Of a stretch of DNA of 64,000 nucleotides, positions 47,801 through 54,769 are shown piece by piece. Where the stretch lies: positions 430,375 to 494,374 of the forward strand of contig NZ_LMIT01000002.1 of the NCBI RefSeq assembly GCF_001428825.1, given 5' to 3'. Both the position numbers and the translations under genes were made by a program. How positions within the stretch are numbered: the stretch's first letter is position 1; each line of letters opens with the position of its first letter. Source of the stretch: Nocardioides sp. Root240. GTDB taxonomy: Bacteria; Actinomycetota; Actinomycetes; Propionibacteriales; Nocardioidaceae. The notes under the pieces were generated by a model. It saw only the letters and a program-made list of their open reading frames with translations. It was not told the DNA's origin and ran no database searches.

Positions 47801-49096
47801 GTCCGGACCGGCACGAAGCAGCACGGCTACGTCGTGCGCACCGTGGTCAAGGGCAGGAAGAACGCGGTCTACCCGCAGACCGGCGTGGAGTTCACCAACG
47901 GCGTCGACGGACTGGTCAAGGACAGCCGGATCACCACCAACTGGTTCACCCCGGACCCGGCACGTTCGACCGGCCTGCTGCTGAGCGACGCGGGCGTCGA
48001 GGGCGGGCAGCTGACCGCCAGTGGCGACGCGATCACCGGCAACGGCGTCGCGGTGGCCAATGTCGCGGCCGACGGCAGCACGGTGCGCTCGGACGCCCCG
48101 TTCACGATCGCCGGCAGCTACCTCGGTACGACGGCGCCCGCCACCACGGGCGTGGGTGACCCGGCGACGGGCCTCGAGGCGATCAGCGGCAGCGGTTCCG
48201 TGGTCGTGACCCAGCGCGCGACCTCGGTGCCCGCCGGCGTGGCGAGCACCGTGGGCGCGGTCGTCGACGAGGCGCCGGAGGGCCGGATCGTCGAGCCGGC
48301 CGGTGGCACGGAGCTGACCGTCGGTCAGCCCGTGACCCCGATCGTCCGCGCCAGTGACGACCTGGCAGTGGCGGCGGTGACCTTGCTCGCCGACGGCACC
48401 GAGATGGCCACGTCGACGCACGCGCCGTACACCTTCGCCTTCACGCCCACGGGCGAGATGGCAGGGGAGGACGTCACCTTCACGGCCCGGATCACCGATG
48501 CCGCCGGCAACGTGACGACGTCCGACGCGGTCACGGCCGCGGTGGTCGCCGCCCCGCCCGGCACCTTGGTGCCCGCCACGCCGACGATCACGGGCACAGC
48601 CCGCGTCGGGGCGAAGCTGACGGCGGTCGCGGGCACGTGGGGACCGGAGCCGGTGGCGCTGTCCTACCAGTGGCTGCGGGCAGGAGCGCCGATCGCCGGG
48701 GCGACGAAGGCGACCTACGCCGTCGTCGCTGCCGACAGGGGCCGGAAGCTGGCGGTCGCGGTGACCGGCGCCAAGGACGGCTTCGCGTCGCTGACGGTGC
48801 CGAGCGCCACGACGGCCACCGTCGCGGCCGGGATCCTGACCGCGCCGGTCCCGCGGATCACGGGTACCGCGGTGGTCGGACGGACCCTCCAGGCCGTGCT
48901 CGGCACCTGGGGTCCGGCGCCGGTGACCCGGAAGGTCCAGTGGCTGCGCAACGGCAAGGCGATCCGCGGAGCGACCAAGGTCGGCTACCGGCTGGTGCGA
49001 GCCGACCGGGGCCAGCGGATCACCGTGCGGGTGACCGGGACCAAGGCCGGCTACACCACGGTCGTGAGGACGAGCGTGGCGAAGCGGGTGCGCTGA
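44804..49096 (+). CDS. Giant secreted alpha/beta-hydrolase, beta-helix and repeat-domain protein
   Basis: A 1430-residue exported protein. The signal peptide runs to about SPVRAAEA. About 75-420 is an alpha/beta hydrolase: SPVLILVHGNHGSC provides the oxyanion strand and LMGHSRGGDAVTS the nucleophile elbow (Ser about 222). About 500-760 is a beta-rich, jelly-roll-like part (IVLDQVRVPLTAF, VAAVELRFGEDG). About 785-1130 looks like a right-handed beta-helix (SIQKAVDFAAPWDTIAVCEG, ITVSRQSL, GYQSGGILFDGG). An Ig-like domain follows (ITDAAGNVT), then two repeats with YQWLRAGAPIAGATK and VQWLRNGKAIRGATK. ATG at 44804 has GAGG 6 nt upstream; ATG at 44792 is possible. The substrate is unknown; polysaccharide esters are a guess. 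Confidence 0.75.
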   Translation: MRIPRALRALVPLALTLSVVSVPLVAGTASPVRAAEAAPDYSALPDPTARGGYTASTLQETKLGLVDLQEPSSSGAAPGTGQAQSAEQLEIRGSLYYPADRAEPSPVLILVHGNHGSCDAGQDSATASCTAFKRNEAGYAYLGENLATWGYTTFSVSQDQLMMRQDNNKGKGMHQRRLLIAAALDALSKANSDGLADDAHTTIGDTLKGKLDMTRIGLMGHSRGGDAVTSFIDYNRTRTDGPRYPLRGVISLAPVDYERKAPYGMPYLSILPFCDGDVSNLQGARFYERSQYINPGDPFPRIQSSQLGAIHNWYNTVWYADGGADGQANNDAACGNSAPFATTNAHPNNLRLSGAANPQAIVARPGSTNGSHDTAKADNYVIDNDDTFNPLVNTKISGDPARMGDQEKIGLATMAAFFRRYVGGEGAFEPYMTGELSATASHRQIPASACPTSASGTRIDCSEYVSTSYFAAPGERVDIIRPEITNPLGQDALGAPLTGTGFAEYDWCNPEPDDFAPAQLGKTTQPTGAKACPLPAKAALGGQNGTRENAPVNHSYGRQLSLAWEAGQKARLTAVVPAADADMSGLKALAMGADVNFFDLRNPGADNRGDNTKVGAEWPNELPTSYDPTATTQDFIIAVKDRAGHEGTVHAGDEKWGNALHMSTGTNTPNTHIVLDQVRVPLTAFSDQGVDLSQVAAVELRFGEDGTPASGSIQLADVRFQEKEGAPLVLSDGADKADGAGHGAPATGPDPASYLQAYDVSKGNLALVDTVGQRGANTVWTVDDDKVQCPDAQFSSIQKAVDFAAPWDTIAVCEGVYEESSTPNAHASNPVALEATNGLTITKPLKIKGAGADKVVIKPKSSVDDLAGLVPYLRDGGGNVITVSRQSLGSTDTSEMFVDISGVTVTSGSTWAEAGIAFFGAAGRVSSSVVGPLRTATSAAELADHPHGYGIVKTSLILGAGKGTVENEVTVTDSVVTGYQSGGILFDGGRGKDGAADNLVRTGTKQHGYVVRTVVKGRKNAVYPQTGVEFTNGVDGLVKDSRITTNWFTPDPARSTGLLLSDAGVEGGQLTASGDAITGNGVAVANVAADGSTVRSDAPFTIAGSYLGTTAPATTGVGDPATGLEAISGSGSVVVTQRATSVPAGVASTVGAVVDEAPEGRIVEPAGGTELTVGQPVTPIVRASDDLAVAAVTLLADGTEMATSTHAPYTFAFTPTGEMAGEDVTFTARITDAAGNVTTSDAVTAAVVAAPPGTLVPATPTITGTARVGAKLTAVAGTWGPEPVALSYQWLRAGAPIAGATKATYAVVAADRGRKLAVAVTGAKDGFASLTVPSATTATVAAGILTAPVPRITGTAVVGRTLQAVLGTWGPAPVTRKVQWLRNGKAIRGATKVGYRLVRADRGQRITVRVTGTKAGYTTVVRTSVAKRVR

Positions 49097-49118
49097 CCGG
49101 GTGGTCCGCTGATCGGGC

Positions 49119-49150
49119 GGCCGGGGGAGAGCTCGGGCTCTCTCCCGGCC
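49119..49150. terminator. Bidirectional terminator hairpin
   Basis: Thirteen-nt arms (49119-49131 and 49138-49150) with one mismatch and a 6-nt loop, between the giant hydrolase gene and the convergent small gene at 49169-49369. Confidence 0.65.
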
Positions 49151-49168
49151 CTCGGGCGTGGGCGCCGG

Positions 49169-49369
49169 CTACGCGCTGAGCGGCGGGTGCAGCGCCTCGC
49201 GCAGCTGGCGGGCGTGCTGGTGCAGGATCACGGCCGCGAAGCCGTTGCCGCGCGCGTCCTCGTTGTCCGCCTCGCGGTCCCAGGCGTCCGCGAGCCGGGC
49301 GGCGAGCGCCGTCGGCTCGTCGGGCGTCGTGACGGACCGCTTGCGGGCCTCGCTGTTCATCATGGCCAT
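49169..49369 (-). CDS. Small conserved-looking helical protein
   Basis: A 66-residue protein starting MAMMNSEARKRSVTT and ending LREALHPPLSA. It is helical and rich in Ala, Arg and Asp (LAARLADAWDREADNEDARG). ATG at 49369 has GGAGG at 7 nt, which supports translation. No family recognised. It converges on the giant hydrolase gene and is followed upstream by the propeller-containing sigma partner gene on the same strand, 89 bp away. Confidence 0.55.
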   Translation of the reverse strand: MAMMNSEARKRSVTTPDEPTALAARLADAWDREADNEDARGNGFAAVILHQHARQLREALHPPLSA

Positions 49370-49458
49370 CGTCGGACCTCCCCCCGGAGTCGGGACCTGC
49401 GGTGGTCCCTGTTGTCATGATCGGCCCGGATCGGCCCCACCGCAGGAGAATCTCCCGA

Positions 49459-50586
49459 TCAGCGAACCGGTCGCCAGGTCGTGCCGCCGTCGAGGGACTC
49501 CTGGAAGCCGTCGAAGGTGACGATGTAGAGGTGGTCGCCGATCGCTGCCGTGCCGTTGAGGATCTGGTCGGCAGCGAGGTAGGTCGTGATCTCCTGCTCG
49601 CCCGCGGCGGTCACGATCCGCTCGTCGTCCCCCAGCTTGAGGAGCAGGCGATCGTCGTCGAGCGGCGCCCAGCCGTCGTCGCTGGCCACGTCGACGTCAG
49701 CGAACCGGTGGAAGTCCTCGCCCGGGCGCCAGCGCCAGATCCGTATCGTCCCGTCCTCCAGAGGACACCTGACGAACAGCGCACCGCGCGAGCTGGAGGA
49801 CCAGCCGTTGCACGGAGGATCGAGCCGGGACCAGGTCGTGCCGAAGTCGGTGGACACGGCCAACGGCGTGCCGTCGGGCGCGGTCTCGCCCGGTGGAACC
49901 AGGATGAAGGCGTCGCCGACGACGTCGAGCCCGCTCGGATCGCCGATGTCCGGGACCGCGACCTCCGTCAGGGCGTCGGTTGCCGGATCGCCCCGCCACA
50001 TGCGGTGCCTGCCGTCGTCGAAGACCATCAGGCCCTGGTCGCCGAGGGCAAGTGACAGTCCCGCGTCATCGCGTGCTCGCGGGTGGTCGAGGGCCGTCCA
50101 GGTGCGGGCGCCGTCGTGGCTCGCCAGCAGGCGGCCGTTCGTGTCCGTCGCCCATGCGTCGGTCCCGTTCGCCGCGAAGGTGAGCTGGATGACGAACTCG
50201 GCCGGGATCTCACCGATCTGGCTCCAGTGGCCGTCATGGCGGAAGACCTGGGAGCAGCCGCAGTCGGTGGCGAGGCCGGGCGTGATCGCGTAGAGCACGT
50301 CGCCGACCACGGCCAGACCGTTCGGCCTGACGGGTGGCGAACCGACACCGTTGGAGTCGGTCACGTGGTCGGTCGGCGGCGCGGTGTCGTCCCCGCCGTT
50401 CGTGCCGACCCCCACGACCACGGCGCCAGCGAGCGCCAGGGTCGCGACAGCCGCTCCCACGACGGCGCGGCGGGTCTGGCGGCGCCGGCGGACCCCGGCC
50501 CGGACCCCGCCGGTGAACCGGTCGGCATCGACGGCGACATCGGTGGCGAACGCCTCGCGCAGCGCGTCCTCGAGCGGGTTGCTCAT
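49459..50586 (-). CDS. Sigma-factor membrane partner with beta-propeller (BNR-like) exterior
   Basis: A 375-residue single-pass membrane protein. Residues 1-38 are a cytoplasmic helix (NPLEDALREAFATDVAVDADR) followed by RRRRQTRR and a transmembrane segment (about 42-62). The exterior is a WD/BNR-type propeller with Asp-box-like repeats: SHDGARTWTALD, STDFGTTWSRLD and SLDGGTTWRPV, plus two Cys pairs. It overlaps the sigma gene by ATGA. A cell-surface sensor controlling the sigma factor is likely; the ligand is unknown. Confidence 0.7.
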   Translation of the reverse strand: MSNPLEDALREAFATDVAVDADRFTGGVRAGVRRRRQTRRAVVGAAVATLALAGAVVVGVGTNGGDDTAPPTDHVTDSNGVGSPPVRPNGLAVVGDVLYAITPGLATDCGCSQVFRHDGHWSQIGEIPAEFVIQLTFAANGTDAWATDTNGRLLASHDGARTWTALDHPRARDDAGLSLALGDQGLMVFDDGRHRMWRGDPATDALTEVAVPDIGDPSGLDVVGDAFILVPPGETAPDGTPLAVSTDFGTTWSRLDPPCNGWSSSSRGALFVRCPLEDGTIRIWRWRPGEDFHRFADVDVASDDGWAPLDDDRLLLKLGDDERIVTAAGEQEITTYLAADQILNGTAAIGDHLYIVTFDGFQESLDGGTTWRPVR

Positions 50587-51086
50587 CGCGTCTCCTCCCG
50601 GTCGGTGTACGTCGGGAGCTGGCGCCGCAGCGCCAGCATGGCCCGGTTGGCCTGGCTCTTCACGGTGCCGACCGAGCAGCCCAGCACCTCGGCGGTCTGG
50701 GCCTCGGTGAGGTCCTCGTAGTAGCGCAGCGCGACCACCGCCCGCTGACGCGGGGGGAGCGCCCGCACGGCGGCGAGCAGCTCGTGGTCGGCCGGCCGGT
50801 CGTGCACCACCTCAGAGGAGGTGTGGGTGCCGAGCGCCTCGAGCGGCCGTTCGCGTCGTACCTTGCGCCACACGGAGATGCTGCGGTTGACCATCGCGCG
50901 TCGGACGAACGCCTCGGGCTCGTCGAGCCTGCGCCACCGGACCAGCGCCCGTTCGAGCGCGTCCTGCACCAGGTCCGCACCGCGCTGCTCGTCCCCGGTC
51001 AGGGCGCGGCCGAGCCGCAGCAGGTGCGGCAGACGGGCCGCGACGAACGCGTCGAACGCGGCGTCGTCCCGGTCCGGTGCGAGCAC
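50583..51086 (-). CDS. SigE-family ECF sigma factor
   Basis: A 167-residue sigma factor. Region 2 is FDAFVAARLPHLLRLGRALTGDEQRGADL then VQDALERALVRW; region 4 is LPPRQRAVVALRYYEDLTEAQTAEVLG then CSVGTVKSQANRAML. I place the start at GTG 51086 because AAGGAGG lies 7 nt upstream. The ATG at 51113 would translate straight through that ribosome site (residues LIEGGAAV). Its stop overlaps the start of the propeller protein. The second such module in the accessory block. Confidence 0.88.
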   Translation of the reverse strand: MLAPDRDDAAFDAFVAARLPHLLRLGRALTGDEQRGADLVQDALERALVRWRRLDEPEAFVRRAMVNRSISVWRKVRRERPLEALGTHTSSEVVHDRPADHELLAAVRALPPRQRAVVALRYYEDLTEAQTAEVLGCSVGTVKSQANRAMLALRRQLPTYTDREETR

Positions 51087-51179
51087 CGCGGCACCTCCTT
51101 CGATCAGCTCCATGCCCCGATGACGCGCGAGCCGTGGGAATGGTTGTACGCGATTTTCCGGGCATCCGCCGGGCATCCC

Positions 51180-51185
51180 TAGACT
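51180..51185 (+). promoter_or_regulatory. Leaderless -10 of rpe
   Basis: TAGACT 8 nt before GTG 51194; no Shine-Dalgarno. Confidence 0.45.
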
Positions 51186-51193
51186 GATCGCCC

Positions 51194-51853
51194 GTGGGCC
51201 ACATCCAGATCACGCCGTCGATCCTCAACTCCGACTTCGCCCGGCTCGGCGAGGAGGTCGCCCGGATCCCCGGGGCCGACTGGGTCCACGTCGACGTCAT
51301 GGACAACCACTTCGTCCCGAACCTGACCTTCGGTCCGGCGATGGTCGAGGCGCTCGCCCGGGTCAGCCCGGTCCCGCTCGACGCGCACCTGATGATCGAG
51401 GACGCCGACCGCAACGCGCTCGCGTACGTCGAGGCGGGCTGTGGCTCGGTCACCTTCCACGTCGAGGCCGCGCGCGCCCCTGTCCGGCTGGCCCGCGAGA
51501 TCCGCTCGGCCGGCGCCCGGGCGTCCATGGCGCTGCGCCCGGCCACCCCGATCGAGCCCTACGAGGACCTGCTCCCCGAGCTCGACATGGTGCTGATCAT
51601 GACCGTGGAGCCGGGCTTCGGGGGCCAGAAGTTCCTCGACATGTGCCTGCCGAAGATCCGTCGTGCGCGGGCGCTGATGGACAAGCACGGCGTCGAGACC
51701 TGGCTCCAGGTCGACGGCGGAGTCTCGCTGGAGACGATCGAGCGCTGCGCCGAGGCCGGCGCGGACGTGTTCGTCGCGGGCTCGGCGGTCTACTCCGCCG
51801 AGGACCCGGACGCGATGGTGGCCGCCCTGCGGGCCAAGGCCGAGGCGGTCTAG
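51194..51853 (+). CDS. rpe: Ribulose-phosphate 3-epimerase
   Basis: A 219-residue TIM-barrel metalloenzyme interconverting ribulose 5-phosphate and xylulose 5-phosphate. Signature regions are [36 protein letters not shown] (metal His/Asp), [27 protein letters not shown] and [12 protein letters not shown] (metal Asp). It is the end of the conserved rsmB-rpe chain after the accessory block. Its TAG stop shares a CTAG with the convergent gene. Confidence 0.97.
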   Translation: MGHIQITPSILNSDFARLGEEVARIPGADWVHVDVMDNHFVPNLTFGPAMVEALARVSPVPLDAHLMIEDADRNALAYVEAGCGSVTFHVEAARAPVRLAREIRSAGARASMALRPATPIEPYEDLLPELDMVLIMTVEPGFGGQKFLDMCLPKIRRARALMDKHGVETWLQVDGGVSLETIERCAEAGADVFVAGSAVYSAEDPDAMVAALRAKAEAV

Positions 51854-52470
51854 CCCTCCACGACCCGGACCTCGGGCCGGTGCGCGGCCAGCCAGGCGCG
51901 GATCGGCGGTAGCCGGTCCTGCGTCGTCGGGCCGAGGATCATCGCCAGTGCGGCTGCCGCTGGCGTGATGTCGAGGGCCGCGGCCTTCACGGCCTCGTAC
52001 GGTGAGCCGTGTCCCACCTGGATGGCAGCGTCGTCCGTGGCCACGAACCGCAGCACCGGCGCCTGCTTCTCCTCGACGAAGTACGGCGGACCGAGCCGGT
52101 GCTCACGGATCTCGACCCTGTCGAGGTCCGCCCAGCTCAGCGACGCCCACGCGCCGTCCTCGGCGAGCGAGCCGGTGAGCGCACCGACCCCGTGTGCGTC
52201 GAGCCGCAGGACCACGTCGGACCGCAGCAGTCCGCGGCGGTTGCGCAGCCGCCGCCCGCCCCAGACGCCCGCCATCGCGCCGACCACGACGACGAGCCCG
52301 CCGTTGACCTGCTCGGCCGGCTCGAGGTCCTGGGTCGCGAGCGCGAGCACGCCGGAGATCACGAGCAGGGCTCCGCCGAGCACCGCGGCGCCGGCGAGCG
52401 CGATCGCCTGCCAGGCCTGTCGCGGCGGAACGCGCCGGATCTCCAGGGGTGCGGGCTCCGAGGCGTCCAT
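51850..52470 (-). CDS. Two-helix membrane protein of unknown function
   Basis: A 206-residue protein with two transmembrane segments ([22 protein letters not shown], about 24-45, and [17 protein letters not shown], about 57-73) and a cytoplasmic beta-rich region ([34 protein letters not shown]). It resembles PH-domain-like membrane proteins by outline only. Its stop shares CTAG with rpe. It diverges from the MOSC gene 23 bp away. Confidence 0.6.
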   Translation of the reverse strand: MDASEPAPLEIRRVPPRQAWQAIALAGAAVLGGALLVISGVLALATQDLEPAEQVNGGLVVVVGAMAGVWGGRRLRNRRGLLRSDVVLRLDAHGVGALTGSLAEDGAWASLSWADLDRVEIREHRLGPPYFVEEKQAPVLRFVATDDAAIQVGHGSPYEAVKAAALDITPAAAALAMILGPTTQDRLPPIRAWLAAHRPEVRVVEG

Positions 52471-52481
52471 GGGCCGCAGCC

Positions 52482-52487
52482 TAGGGT
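52482..52487 (+). promoter_or_regulatory. Leaderless -10 of the MOSC gene
   Basis: TAGGGT 6 nt before ATG 52494. Confidence 0.45.
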
Positions 52488-52493
52488 GAGGCC

Positions 52494-52976
52494 ATGCGGG
52501 ACGGGGGAGGAACGCCGGTGGTGGCAGGGATCCACGTCGCGAAAGCGACCCGGCTGCCGATGCAGGCCAAGGACACCGTCGAGGTGGAGGCCGGACGCGG
52601 CATCGTGGGGGACCGCTACCACGGCACCCGGCACCGCCACGTCACCGTGCAGAGCAGGGAGACGCTCGACGAGGCCGCGCGGGTGTTCGGCCGCGAGGTG
52701 GCCTCGGAGCTGACCCGGCGCAACGTCACGGTCAGCCACGGCGTCGTACCTCGGGACCCGGGGGCGCGGATCCGGGTCGGGGAGGTGCTGCTCGAGGTGG
52801 TGCGGGTGGCCGCGCCCTGCAAGCTCCTCGACGACACGATCGGCGCCGGAGCGCAGGAGGCGCTCCGACGCCGGGCCGGGACCGTGTTCCGGGTCCTCGA
52901 GGGCGGGACGATCCGGGTTGGTGACCCGGTCGACCTGGGGGTCGACCTCAGCTCTCCAGTGCCGCGTCCAGCGTGA
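52494..52976 (+). CDS. MOSC domain protein
   Basis: A 160-residue protein of the molybdenum-cofactor sulfurase C-terminal family, predicted to bind a sulfur-bearing cofactor or transfer sulfur. GIVGDRYHG, SELTRRNVTVSHGV, GEVLLEVVRVAAPCKLLDD (conserved Cys) are the family landmarks. Its 3' end overlaps the convergent osmC by 29 bp, so transcripts overlap. Partner enzymes are not adjacent. Confidence 0.85.
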   Translation: MRDGGGTPVVAGIHVAKATRLPMQAKDTVEVEAGRGIVGDRYHGTRHRHVTVQSRETLDEAARVFGREVASELTRRNVTVSHGVVPRDPGARIRVGEVLLEVVRVAAPCKLLDDTIGAGAQEALRRRAGTVFRVLEGGTIRVGDPVDLGVDLSSPVPRPA

Positions 52977-53388
52977 TCGGTACGGCGGCCAGCGCCTTGC
53001 TGACCGGGCAGCCGACCTTCGCCGCGGCGGCCGCCGCCTGGAAGCCCGCCTCGTCGAGGCCCTCCACCTCGGCGCGCACGGTCAGCGTGATGCCGGTGAG
53101 CTGGAAGCCGCCGGCCGGGTCCGGGCCGAGGGTGACGTCCGCCGAGACGTCGAGCGCGACCGGCGTGCCGCCGGCCTGGGCGATCTCGTTCGAGAGCGAC
53201 ATGGCGTAGCACGCGGAGTGCGCGGCGCCGATGAGCTCCTCGGGGCTGGTGGTGCCGTCGGCGTCGTCGGCGGCACGCTTGGGGAAGGACACGTCGAAGG
53301 TGCCGGCGCCCGACGAGGTCAGCTCGACCTGGCCGGTGCCGTCCTGGAGTCCGCCGTTCCATGCGGTGCGTCCGGTGCGAGTGGGCAT
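52948..53388 (-). CDS. osmC: OsmC family peroxiredoxin-like organic hydroperoxide reductase
   Basis: A 146-residue protein. TGRTAWNGGLQDGTGQVEL and the two reactive cysteines HSACYAMSL (about Cys60) and KVGCPVSKAL (about Cys126) identify the OsmC/Ohr superfamily; the GxxxWxG start matches OsmC rather than Ohr. It reduces organic hydroperoxides. GAGAGGA precedes the ATG at 53388. It diverges from an OhrR-like MarR gene, the normal genetic arrangement for peroxide-inducible osmC/ohr genes. Confidence 0.9.
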   Translation of the reverse strand: MPTRTGRTAWNGGLQDGTGQVELTSSGAGTFDVSFPKRAADDADGTTSPEELIGAAHSACYAMSLSNEIAQAGGTPVALDVSADVTLGPDPAGGFQLTGITLTVRAEVEGLDEAGFQAAAAAAKVGCPVSKALAAVPITLDAALES

Positions 53389-53426
53389 CGTGGTTCCTCT
53401 CGGTGGGGGTGGAGATCAGTTGCTTC

Positions 53427-53457
53427 GTGCACAAGATAATCGACCACGAGGTATATT
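53427..53457 (+). promoter_or_regulatory. Divergent control region: GTGCAC-centred site and marR -10
   Basis: GTGCAC (53427-53432) is the centre of an imperfect palindrome in the 75-bp osmC-marR gap, a candidate OhrR operator. TATATT (53452-53457) lies 6 nt before the marR ATG 53464, so that mRNA appears leaderless. Confidence 0.45.
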
Positions 53458-53463
53458 CCAACC

Positions 53464-53883
53464 ATGAGCTCGTCCGCCCCGGTCCTCGACGACCTGATCT
53501 GCTTCGACCTGTATGCCGCGTCGCGGCAGGTCACGGCGGCGTACCGGCCGATCCTCGGGGAGCTCGGCCTGACCTACCCGCAGTACCTCGTGCTCGTCGT
53601 CCTGGGCGCGCACGACGAGATGCTGATCAAGGACGTCGGTCGCGAGCTGCGTCTCGACCACGCGACCCTGTCGCCGCTGCTGCGCCGGCTCGAGCGTGAC
53701 GGGCTGCTCACCCGGCGCCGCAGCGCGTCCGACGAGCGTGCGGTCGTGGTCGCGCTGACCGCCGAGGGCCGCGCCGTGCACGCGCGTTTCGGCGAGGTGC
53801 ACTGCCGGATCGCGGAGGCCCTCGGCATCACGGCGGAGGAGGCCGCGCAGCTGCGCGACCTCCTCCGGAACCTGTCCGCCTGA
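53464..53883 (+). CDS. ohrR: OhrR-like MarR family redox regulator
   Basis: A 139-residue winged-helix regulator. DDLICFDLYAASRQVTAAYRP contains the sensing Cys13 typical of OhrR, followed by LGLTYPQYLVLVVL and the wing LRLDHATLSPLLRRLERDGLLTRRRS. Oxidation of this Cys by organic hydroperoxides releases DNA in known members. It diverges from osmC, its probable target. Confidence 0.9.
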   Translation: MSSSAPVLDDLICFDLYAASRQVTAAYRPILGELGLTYPQYLVLVVLGAHDEMLIKDVGRELRLDHATLSPLLRRLERDGLLTRRRSASDERAVVVALTAEGRAVHARFGEVHCRIAEALGITAEEAAQLRDLLRNLSA

Positions 53884-53887
53884 CGGC

Positions 53888-54769
53888 TCAGGCGAGCGTC
53901 AGGACGCAGTCCGCGAGCACGGGGGAGCCGTCGCGCTCGCCACCCTCGATGGTGGCCGAGCCGATGATGCCCTCGTCGGTGCGCCACCCGGCGACCCGGA
54001 TCGTCTCGCCCGGGAACACCACGCCGGCGAAGCGGGCGGTGAAGCCCGCGGCGGCCGCGGCGTCCCCGCCGAGCAGGCCGTCGGTGAGCTCGCGCAGCAC
54101 GATGCCGTAGGAGCACAGACCGTGCAGGATCGGCGCCGGGAAGCCGGCGGTCTTGGCGAAGTCGGGGTCGGCGTGCAGCGGGTTGCGGTCGCCTGAGAGC
54201 CGGTAGAGCAGGGCCTGCTGCGGCGTCACGGTGTACGACGCCACGAAGTCCGCGTCGCGCCCGGGCACCTCGACGGGGGTGGCCGATCCGCGGTCGCCGC
54301 CCCAGCCGCCCTCGCCCTTGACGAAGATCGACGAGCGCACGCGCCACAGCTCCTCGCCGGTGGCGTCGGACGTCGCGACGCCCTCCTGCCAGATGACGGC
54401 GGCCTTGCCCTTGTCCCAGATGTCGGTGAGCGTCGTGCGGACGGTCGCCGTGCCCGAGGTGGGGAGCGCGCCGGAGACCGAGATGGACTGCGAGCCGTGG
54501 ACCACCTGGGCCAGGTTGATGTCGCAGCCGGGCAGGTCGAGCGGCGGCGGGTCGGTGTCGTGGAAGGTGGGGGCGACGACGCCGAACGACGGCAGCACCT
54601 GCAGGGCGGCGTTGTCGAGCGTGTAGCGCAGAGCGGCGGGGGACAGGTTGTCGCCCGCGCGGGAGCCGGCGCCGATGCCCAGGTGGTAGAGCAGGACGTC
54701 GGACTCGGTCCACGAGAAGGTGCGGGCGCCGAGGTCGGCGCCGATCGCGACGGACGGGTCGATCGGCAT
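53888..54769 (-). CDS. hsd4B: Double-hotdog MaoC-type enoyl-CoA hydratase of steroid catabolism
   Basis: A 293-residue protein with two hotdog domains. The N-terminal half (LLYHLGIGAGSRAGDNLSP) is non-catalytic. The C-terminal half carries LLYRLSGDRNPLHADPDFA, with the Asp-His pair of (R)-specific 2-enoyl-CoA hydratases, and PILHGLCSYGI. It is the orthologue-position gene of Mycobacterium tuberculosis Rv3538, next to kstD, and would hydrate steroid-side-chain enoyl-CoA intermediates. It overlaps kstD by one base (TGATG) and converges on ohrR, with 4 bp between the stops. Confidence 0.85.
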   Translation of the reverse strand: MPIDPSVAIGADLGARTFSWTESDVLLYHLGIGAGSRAGDNLSPAALRYTLDNAALQVLPSFGVVAPTFHDTDPPPLDLPGCDINLAQVVHGSQSISVSGALPTSGTATVRTTLTDIWDKGKAAVIWQEGVATSDATGEELWRVRSSIFVKGEGGWGGDRGSATPVEVPGRDADFVASYTVTPQQALLYRLSGDRNPLHADPDFAKTAGFPAPILHGLCSYGIVLRELTDGLLGGDAAAAAGFTARFAGVVFPGETIRVAGWRTDEGIIGSATIEGGERDGSPVLADCVLTLA

